NCBI GenBank assembly: GCA_002369075.1
Contig: DFEG01000047.1
Span: 1 to 6,932 of the forward strand
Source of the DNA: Bacteroidales bacterium UBA3808
GTDB taxonomy: Bacteria > Bacteroidota > Bacteroidia > Bacteroidales > Paludibacteraceae
Direction of reading: 5' to 3'
Length of the DNA: 6,932 nt
The notes under the pieces were generated by a model that saw only the letters and a program-made list of their open reading frames with translations, did no database searches and was not told the origin of the DNA. Shown piece after piece: positions 3,997 to 6,932 of the stretch (the first letter of the stretch is position 1; each line of letters begins with the position of its first letter). Made by a program: the position numbers and the translations under genes.

Positions 3997-4024
3997 TCGA
4001 AAGTCCAAAGTCGAAAGTCGAAAG
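3997..4024. repeat. 7-bp tandem repeat, four copies
   Basis: The units TCGAAAG, TCCAAAG, TCGAAAG and TCGAAAG run without interruption over 28 bp, with a single substitution. The array lies between the protein remnant and the lipoprotein terminator and could mark the junction where the older gene was lost. Confidence 0.75.
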
Positions 4025-4029
4025 AAACG

Positions 4030-4057
4030 AAAAAGCGCCCCGTGGGACGCTTTTTTT
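4030..4057 (-). terminator. Intrinsic terminator of the lipoprotein gene
   Basis: AAAAAGCG(T)CCC pairs with GGG(G)CGCTTTTT, giving a GC-rich stem of about seven pairs extended by A/T runs on both sides. It begins one base after the lipoprotein stop codon and has T-runs on both strands, so it can act in both directions. Confidence 0.85.
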
Positions 4058-4058
4058 G

Positions 4059-5417
4059 TTAATCAATACGGTAGATGCGGGAGAACAAATCCGTGTTGTC
4101 ACGATGCCATTCTGCAGGCGGAGTGACGGTGCAATCCAGCGGGTTCGGTACAGTAGTCTCATCGTGCTCCAAAGGACCGAACGCATTCACATAATAGCCC
4201 GGGTTAACGGTGAAGCTGACGGTGGACATATCCAGCCACAGATGTACATCGTCGCGATTGGTGTCGCGGTAGTAGTTCCATATCTCGAAAGTGATGCCGT
4301 CCAGATAGGTCTCGCGGCAGTATTTCAGCACTTCCGCATTGATACCTTGGGTTGAGATACGGATACCTTCTTCCTCGAAACGCACTGTCATGGTGACGGT
4401 TTGTCCTGCTACTTCCATGGATACATATTGTACGTAGTCGTTGTACCGGAAGACACCTTGCGGGTTACTCAGAACGATATTCATGTCATCGCGGTCGCAG
4501 TAATACTCTACCTTAACGGGCAGGAAAACCTCTACATCCGTTGTATCACGCACATGGATAGACAACTTGGAGGAAATGTAGTCACCTTCCTCTTTCTCCG
4601 CATTGATGCTCAGGTTCACCTCTACATGTCCGTCTTTGGAACCGGTTTGTTCGATCTGGATAATAACCGGCTCGGTGGGTATCACTTCTTCGGTGTTGCC
4701 GTCCGCAGGAGTTAACTTGATCACCCAGTCGTTATACACGCCGTCGCCATCGTAATATTCGCCGCTGTTTTTCGCCGTACGGTAGTCAAAACAGAGGTAA
4801 TAGCCGTAGTCCGGAATCTGATAGATAGTCCATGCATTGTGTCTGGTGTTGTCTTTATCTCCCCAGCTGTCATGGTAGGTCGGGTCGGCAAAAGGTAAAT
4901 TAACGCATAATGCATCAGGTCCCCAAGCAGCGTTGTAGTCGTTGATATGCTCGTTGTTAATGACCAGATAATCCATGTGGTTACCACCGGTCACACCATG
5001 CCATGCGCCGTTCCTGTCCACCAACGTGGAGCCGGAATAATAAGCATACGATGAACCGATATTTTGCAGAAAATAGACGGAGTGGTTCCACTCTGCACGG
5101 TGCTCGTTCGGGTGCTGACGGATATAGTCCAGCACGTAGATGCGCTCTTCCTGGGTAACGGTAGCCGGAATCAAATCCCGGTATTCGGCAGGTACATTGC
5201 CGTCTTGTACCTTATAATAACTGAATTGCGCTTTCTTTGCTCTCGCCGGAACTTTAGCTCCATTTTCAAAGGTACTCAGGTGCGTATGATGCCCCGAGTA
5301 AATAACAAAATCAGCCTGTTTGGCAGGGCGTACCTGTGCCTTGTCTTCGCCCTTCTCGCACGCTGTCGCCAGCAGAGCCAAAGCAACTAATGAAAAAATA
5401 ATCTGTTTAGTCTTCAT
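4059..5417 (-). CDS. Lipoprotein of unknown function, 452 residues, probably surface exposed
   Basis: Residues 1-20 are a lipoprotein signal peptide ending LLATAC, with Cys20 the acylated residue. The acidic stretch just after it (CEKGED) is like the signal that sends Bacteroidota lipoproteins to the cell surface. Residues 35-235 form a tyrosine-, tryptophan- and glycine-rich domain closing with YYDGDGVYNDWVIKLTP (221-237). Its D-x-D-x-x-x-N-D-W run resembles the acidic, possibly calcium-binding end of DUF4114-type domains. A TEEVIPTEP linker (242-250) leads to a second beta-rich domain (250-412) containing HVEVNLSINAEKE and VRFEEEGIRISTQGINAEVLKYC. I do not recognise either domain as an enzyme or as a SusD or fimbrillin protein. 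The gene stands alone, with its own terminator, and diverges from the MFS gene. No clear -7 element is seen upstream. A substrate-binding or adhesive surface role is inference. Confidence 0.9.
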   Translation of the reverse strand: MKTKQIIFSLVALALLATACEKGEDKAQVRPAKQADFVIYSGHHTHLSTFENGAKVPARAKKAQFSYYKVQDGNVPAEYRDLIPATVTQEERIYVLDYIRQHPNEHRAEWNHSVYFLQNIGSSYAYYSGSTLVDRNGAWHGVTGGNHMDYLVINNEHINDYNAAWGPDALCVNLPFADPTYHDSWGDKDNTRHNAWTIYQIPDYGYYLCFDYRTAKNSGEYYDGDGVYNDWVIKLTPADGNTEEVIPTEPVIIQIEQTGSKDGHVEVNLSINAEKEEGDYISSKLSIHVRDTTDVEVFLPVKVEYYCDRDDMNIVLSNPQGVFRYNDYVQYVSMEVAGQTVTMTVRFEEEGIRISTQGINAEVLKYCRETYLDGITFEIWNYYRDTNRDDVHLWLDMSTVSFTVNPGYYVNAFGPLEHDETTVPNPLDCTVTPPAEWHRDNTDLFSRIYRID

Positions 5418-5441
5418 ATTATTTATTTAATTAATTATTAT

Positions 5442-5472
5442 TTGCATGTTTGCAAAAAAATGACTACCTTTG
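5442..5472 (+). promoter_or_regulatory. Bacteroidota-type promoter of the MFS gene
   Basis: TTGC (5442-5445), 19 bp, then TACCTTTG (5465-5472). Both boxes and the spacer length are identical to the GH32 promoter. The transcription start should be near 5479, about 26 nt before the ATG. The 87-bp region also serves the divergent lipoprotein gene, whose leader is an AT-rich tract (5418-5441). Confidence 0.7.
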
Positions 5473-5504
5473 CACGCTTTTTTGATTTATAATCGTTTCT
5501 ATCT

Positions 5505-6674
5505 ATGATCAATAATTATAACCAAACTAAATTGGCGTGTTATTTCGGCTTTATTACGCAAGCAATAGTCGCCAATTTTCCGCCGCTGCTATTTATGGTG
5601 TTTTACCGCGAGTATAACATCCCTATCGCCAAGTTGGCCTATATTCCGGCTGTCTTTTATATTGTCCAGCTGCTCACGGATTTGCTTTGTGCCAAGTTCA
5701 AGAATCTGGACTATCGTCGGAGCATTATTATTTCCGAAATCACCTCCGCTCTTGGGCTGATAGGTCTCGCTTTCTTGCCGCAACTCTTCTCCAACCCGCT
5801 CATCGGCATACTCCTTTGTGTCACTGTCTATGCCGTGGGCAGCGGGCTGATAGAGGTTCTCTGCAGTCCTATCATCGAAGCATGTCCTTTTGACAACAAA
5901 GAAGGGATGATGAGCCTCTTGCACTCGTTCTACTGCTGGGGAGCAGTGGCGGTGATTCTGGGTTCTACGCTCTTTTTCTATTTCTTCGGGCTCGCCAACT
6001 GGCGGTATCTGGTTTGTTTATGGGCGCTCGTTCCTCTATATAATATATATAATTTCTCTTTCTGCCCTATCGCTCCTATCGTGCCGGAGGCGGAAAGCAT
6101 GAGCATGTCCGAATTGCTCAAAAACGGCAGGTTCTGGCTCTTCTTGCTCCTTATGGTCGCCGCCGGTGCCTCCGAGAGCACGATGGCGCAGTGGACGTCC
6201 GCTTTTGCAGAAGCATCACTGGGTGTGGATAAAGCCATCGGCGATCTGGCGGGACCCTGCGGATTCGCTTTCTGCATGGGACTGGGGCGGCTATGGTATG
6301 GCAAAAAGGGTCTGCATATCAATCTCTCTGCATACATGACCGGAGCCGGTATCCTCTGTTTCTGCGCCTATCTCCTCGCCTCGCTCTCTTCGAATCCGAT
6401 AGCTGCTTTCGCCGGCTGTATGGTCAGCGGCTTGGCGGTCGGGATTATGTGGCCCGGATCGATTAGTCTTACCTCTGCGCGGATCCCCAAAGGCGGAACG
6501 GCACTCTTTGCGCTTCTGGCGCTCGCCGGTGATATGGGTGGCACACTGGGACCTTCGTTGGTCGGTATAGCTACTCGGTCCGCTGAAAACAGCATTCAAA
6601 CCGGTATCCTTGCCGCCTCTGTATTCCCGGCACTTTTAGTAATCTGCCTTCTTTTGATTCGCAGAAATTCTTAG
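5505..6674 (+). CDS. Major facilitator superfamily transporter, 12 predicted membrane segments
   Basis: The 389-residue protein is almost entirely hydrophobic. Twelve segments can be placed at about residues 9-32, 43-63, 72-92, 97-120, 139-163, 167-186, 209-228, 246-264, 274-293, 297-322, 331-355 and 364-385, with a longer polar loop at 190-208 between the two six-helix halves. The loop after segment 2 (TDLLCAKFKNLDYRR) is a degenerate form of the MFS motif A. LLHSFYCWGAV (138-148) and GDMGGTLGP (342-350) are typical of FucP-like or related sugar-permease members in Bacteroidota. It should work in the inner membrane as a secondary transporter. The substrate is unknown; a sugar is plausible but not shown. 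It has its own promoter. Its stop codon overlaps the stop of the convergent gene by 3 nt. Length and ends are normal for the family. Confidence 0.93.
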   Translation: MINNYNQTKLACYFGFITQAIVANFPPLLFMVFYREYNIPIAKLAYIPAVFYIVQLLTDLLCAKFKNLDYRRSIIISEITSALGLIGLAFLPQLFSNPLIGILLCVTVYAVGSGLIEVLCSPIIEACPFDNKEGMMSLLHSFYCWGAVAVILGSTLFFYFFGLANWRYLVCLWALVPLYNIYNFSFCPIAPIVPEAESMSMSELLKNGRFWLFLLLMVAAGASESTMAQWTSAFAEASLGVDKAIGDLAGPCGFAFCMGLGRLWYGKKGLHINLSAYMTGAGILCFCAYLLASLSSNPIAAFAGCMVSGLAVGIMWPGSISLTSARIPKGGTALFALLALAGDMGGTLGPSLVGIATRSAENSIQTGILAASVFPALLVICLLLIRRNS

Positions 6675-6932
6675 TATTCAAAATATCTATGTGTTGTAGT
6701 GTCTGTCGTATAGTTGTTCCGCCTCGTATTGCCTTGGAACATAGCGGGTTCGTTGAGCTTCTTCAGTAGCCTTTCTTCAAAGTCTGAATGATTGGGCGTC
6801 GGACGCACGACACTGACATCAAACTGCATCTCCACCACGCCGTCCGGTACGATGTTGCCGAAGATCCGGATGGTGTGTCGGGCGAGGTTGATGTTCTCGT
6901 CGCTACAGAAGACAAAGACCATCAGCGCACTG
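6671..6932 (-). CDS. C-terminal part of an unidentified protein (runs off right edge)
   Basis: The frame is open from the window edge to TAA at 6673-6671, giving at least 87 residues. The in-frame ATG at 6922 is preceded by more open frame (SAL), so it may be internal. The visible part reads as a hydrophobic strand (ALMVFVFCSDE), beta-like segments (HTIRIFGNIVPDGVVEMQFDVSVVRP), a charged helix (DFEERLLKKLNEPAMF) and a polar, threonine- and asparagine-rich tail ending HRYFEY. I do not recognise the family. Coding is supported by the open frame, the helix/strand alternation and the convergent stop-to-stop arrangement with the MFS gene. Confidence 0.7.
   Translation of the reverse strand, partial: SALMVFVFCSDENINLARHTIRIFGNIVPDGVVEMQFDVSVVRPTPNHSDFEERLLKKLNEPAMFQGNTRRNNYTTDTTTHRYFEY

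Noticed and set aside
3905..4186. 93-codon minus-strand frame overlapping the lipoprotein end
   Set aside because: It is out of frame with both the lipoprotein and the C-terminal remnant, crosses a terminator and the 7-bp tandem repeat, and has no protein-like features.
1..6932. tRNA or rRNA genes
   Set aside because: No cloverleaf-like arrangement with a TTCGA-type T-loop or rRNA-like conserved block was seen on either strand.

Overview
The window looks like a chromosomal segment from a member of the order Bacteroidales (Bacteroidota). The evidence is internal. Four places carry, or nearly carry, the Bacteroidota promoter form (a TTGC-like -33 box, 19 bp, then TAnnTTTG). Ribosome binding sites are AT-rich and mostly lack Shine-Dalgarno sequences. 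There are two lipoproteins, a GH32 enzyme with the Bacteroides-type N-terminal domain, a VirE-family helicase of the type frequent in Bacteroidales genomes, and GC-rich palindromic repeats encoding 'PLPDLPLKG'-like peptides. Species cannot be called from this sequence.

Layout. At the left edge (1-447, minus) is the N-terminal quarter of a fructan-hydrolase (GH32) lipoprotein, cut exactly after the catalytic 'WMNDPN' motif. It has its own promoter and an upstream cluster of palindromes. Between about 640 and 3850 lies an accessory islet, all on the minus strand and bounded by intrinsic terminators. In transcription order it holds a small putative helix-turn-helix protein whose 5' end is shifted at an A8 tract, a VirE/superfamily-3-like helicase without the usual N-terminal primase-like half, a large inverted array of 8-bp repeats starting at the helicase stop codon, two small overlapping genes, and a third small gene behind a long structured leader. 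The first of the two overlapping genes and the third gene are diverged relatives. From 3850 to 4060 there is debris: a terminator, the C-terminal scrap of a secreted protein, and a 7-bp tandem repeat. An intact surface-type lipoprotein of unknown function (4059-5417, minus) faces an MFS transporter (5505-6674, plus) across an 87-bp intergenic region. The MFS gene runs convergently into the 3' end of an unidentified minus-strand gene cut by the right edge.

How the parts may work together. The GH32 enzyme belongs to fructan use. The MFS permease could import sugars or other small molecules, but no sequence signal links the two. In the islet, the HTH gene and helicase are 5 nt apart and probably co-transcribed. 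The helicase with a nearby iteron-like array, plus small basic proteins, suggests a DNA-replication or mobile-element module rather than metabolism. That is inference. The strongest candidates for something undescribed are the inverted 8-bp array beside the helicase, the roughly 255-nt repeat-bearing leader of the 124-residue gene, and the palindromic repeat carried in frame inside the helicase gene.
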